A stretch of DNA of 64,000 nucleotides from Monosporascus cannonballus (Eukaryota > Ascomycota > Sordariomycetes > Xylariales). Made by a program: the position numbers and the translations under genes. The notes beneath the pieces were generated by a model. That model had not been told where the DNA came from and made no database searches. It saw nothing but the letters and a program-made list of their open reading frames with translations. The stretch's first letter is position 1; every line of letters starts with the position of its first letter. Positions 62,801 to 64,000 of this stretch are shown here, in pieces. The DNA lies in NCBI GenBank assembly GCA_004154925.1, contig QJNS01000082.1, positions 186,001 through 250,000 on the forward strand, read 5' to 3'.

Positions 62801-63847
62801 TTTCCGTTATTAAACCTTTTAGAATCTTTCTTTTTATCCTTTAGGGTAATACCTAATTCGTTAAAATTATTTAAGTTATTAAGGAAACCGTTACGACGTT
62901 TTCGTCGTTTCGAATAACCCCTAAACGAATCCGAAAAAAATAATAATAGATTATCTGAATTATCGGGGTTATTACGTATTATACTTTTATTTTTAGGTAA
63001 TTTTTTTCCAGCGTTTTTCGCTTTTTTCGGAGCGTTTAATTTTTTAATAAATTACTTTTTCGGTTACGTTTTGCCTTTTTTTTAAGGGGTTAATTTTTTC
63101 TATATCGCTTTTTACTGTAATAAGTATTTTTTTTAAATTGCCTGGCTTAATAGGTTTAACGTTTTATAAAGTTTTCCGCAAACTTTTCAAACTTTATAAT
63201 CCTTTCGATTAGAGCGGAAATAATGGCGTTTTAGTTTTTTATAATTAGGAACTGCCCCCGAATTAGGGCATATTTAATAATCGTTCCATAACGTTATTTG
63301 TTCGCTTTATAATATCAATATTTTTTCGCGTTTCAAAGCTTTATTTTTTTTTTAACGCGTTAATACGTATTTTTCCGTACTTTAACGTCTTGTTTAATCC
63401 TATTAATATTGGTACCGAAAGACATATAAAGCTTGTTTAGGTCGTTTTCGGGTTATTGTTTTTAGATAAAGGTTTTATATCGCTTTTTTTTCAGCTGTTG
63501 CTATAGTTAAGATAATAGGACGTTTTCTTTTGAAAACGCTCCGAAGGCAGATTTTTTTCTTGCCGCCACACTTAATATACGGTGTTATTTTTCCATTTTA
63601 CTTTTATTAAAGTATTATTCTTTTTAATTGCCGGAAGTTTTTCGTTAGGGGGAAAGGAAAAGGTCGGGTACGTTATTTTGTACAATAGGGGTTTTATTCG
63701 TTATTATTAACTGCTACTTAATTTTTTTTTTTCAAATCGTTAACTAAACGATCTTTTTTAAATTTTGCGTTTTTTTTATTAATTTAATCTGTAAATAATT
63801 ATTTTGTTTAACGTATTACGGTTGCCAAAAACCAGAAGATGTTATTA
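59855..63847 (-). pseudogene. Copia gag, protease and integrase relics
   Basis: On the minus strand: a zinc knuckle YFNCEKYGHIIKDY (about 62105-62150) with first and last Cys turned to Tyr; protease DLGANVDITN (about 61620-61660), where DSGA has become DLGA; and the integrase zinc segment FWYRRLCHFS (about 61100-61130) in place of WHRRLGHxS. Plus-strand frames at 61075-61266, 62085-62288 and 62343-62540 are shadows. The region is cut by stops throughout. Confidence 0.75.
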
Positions 63848-64000
63848 TATTAACAGTTATAATAATCAAATGTAAAAAACTGGTAATAACTTAATAATTT
63901 ATGTTAAGAAAAACTGAAAAAGTCTGGGGCGTACCGCCCTTATATATACGTCCTGTTTGTACAAACGGTGGTCCCTGGACAAACGTTGTCCCAGGTAGCA
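63848..64000 (-). repeat. Right (5') LTR of copia element, truncated by window edge
   Basis: Aligns base for base with 36594-36748 apart from C/T and G/A changes in the first 90 bp and a few others; the block from GTCTGGGGCGTACC onward is almost identical. The rest lies outside the window. Confidence 0.8.

Larger units (their letters stand above)
36594..64000 (-). mobile_element. Ty1/copia retrotransposon host element, interrupted three times, truncated by window
   Basis: The left (3') LTR starts at 36594 with TGTCAGCGGTCACAG and the right (5') LTR at 63848 with TATTAACAGTTATA, a RIP-altered copy; both continue with the shared words GTCTGGGGCGTACCGCCCTT and CAAACGGTGGTCCCTGGACA. Between them the minus strand carries, from right to left, gag, protease, integrase, reverse transcriptase and RNase H in copia order. 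The element is split by a solo LTR (36795-37216), element B (37810-52028) and element D (53161-59849). Removing these leaves about 6 kb within the window. The right LTR runs off the edge, so its target duplication cannot be tested. Confidence 0.85.

Noticed and set aside
1..64000. CRISPR arrays, rRNA operons or bacterial operon features
   Set aside because: Spliceosomal introns, fungal gene families and LTR retrotransposons identify a eukaryotic genome, and no regularly spaced direct repeats or rRNA signatures were seen.

Overview
The window reads as a nuclear segment of a filamentous ascomycete (Pezizomycotina). Its introns are 48-100 nt with GT..AG ends and branch-point-like motifs, it carries a highly reducing type I polyketide synthase (HR-PKS) and a fungal rhodopsin-domain membrane protein, and most of it is very AT-rich DNA full of TpA and stop codons, as left by repeat-induced point mutation (RIP: C to T and G to A). 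About 2.2-19.6 kb is a GC-balanced gene island; 1-2.2 kb and 19.8-64 kb are RIP-degraded, transposon-filled DNA with almost no usable reading frames.

Gene island. A five-exon rhodopsin-domain (SAT4/PTH11-like) gene lies on the minus strand (3164-4611). After a 2-kb divergent gap comes a complete 12-exon HR-PKS on the plus strand (6601-15063). I reconstructed it exon by exon; it gives one uninterrupted frame of 2583 codons with KS-AT-DH-CMeT-ER-KR-ACP, all key catalytic residues of KS, AT, CMeT and ACP present, but an altered ER nucleotide-binding motif. It has no release domain, and I recognise no tailoring enzyme, transporter or transcription factor nearby, so the synthase looks orphan. Just downstream are a palindromic repeat, a small secreted-protein-like ORF (15458-15772) and a broken Est1-like gene (about 16330-18201, minus).

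Transposon region. Exact target-site duplications (TSDs) define these insertions: an 8.4-kb terminal-inverted-repeat element with 8-bp TSD CATATGGA (19635-28052); a Ty3/gypsy chromovirus-type element with 363-bp LTRs and TSD CCTTT (28894-35532), which split a hAT transposase relic; and a Ty1/copia element on the minus strand (from 36594, running off the right edge) that was hit by a solo LTR (36795-37216, TSD AATTG), by a plus-strand gypsy element (37810-52028, TSD GTATA) that itself received a minus-strand gypsy element (41567-48526, TSD TTAAC), and by another minus-strand gypsy element (53161-59849, TSD GTTTG). All are RIP-damaged and none encodes an intact protein.

The only genes likely to work are the PKS and the rhodopsin-domain gene, with the small secreted-protein ORF as a possibility. 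No rRNA, convincing tRNA or CRISPR array was found. Exon limits were deduced by eye from splice signals and frame, not from transcripts.
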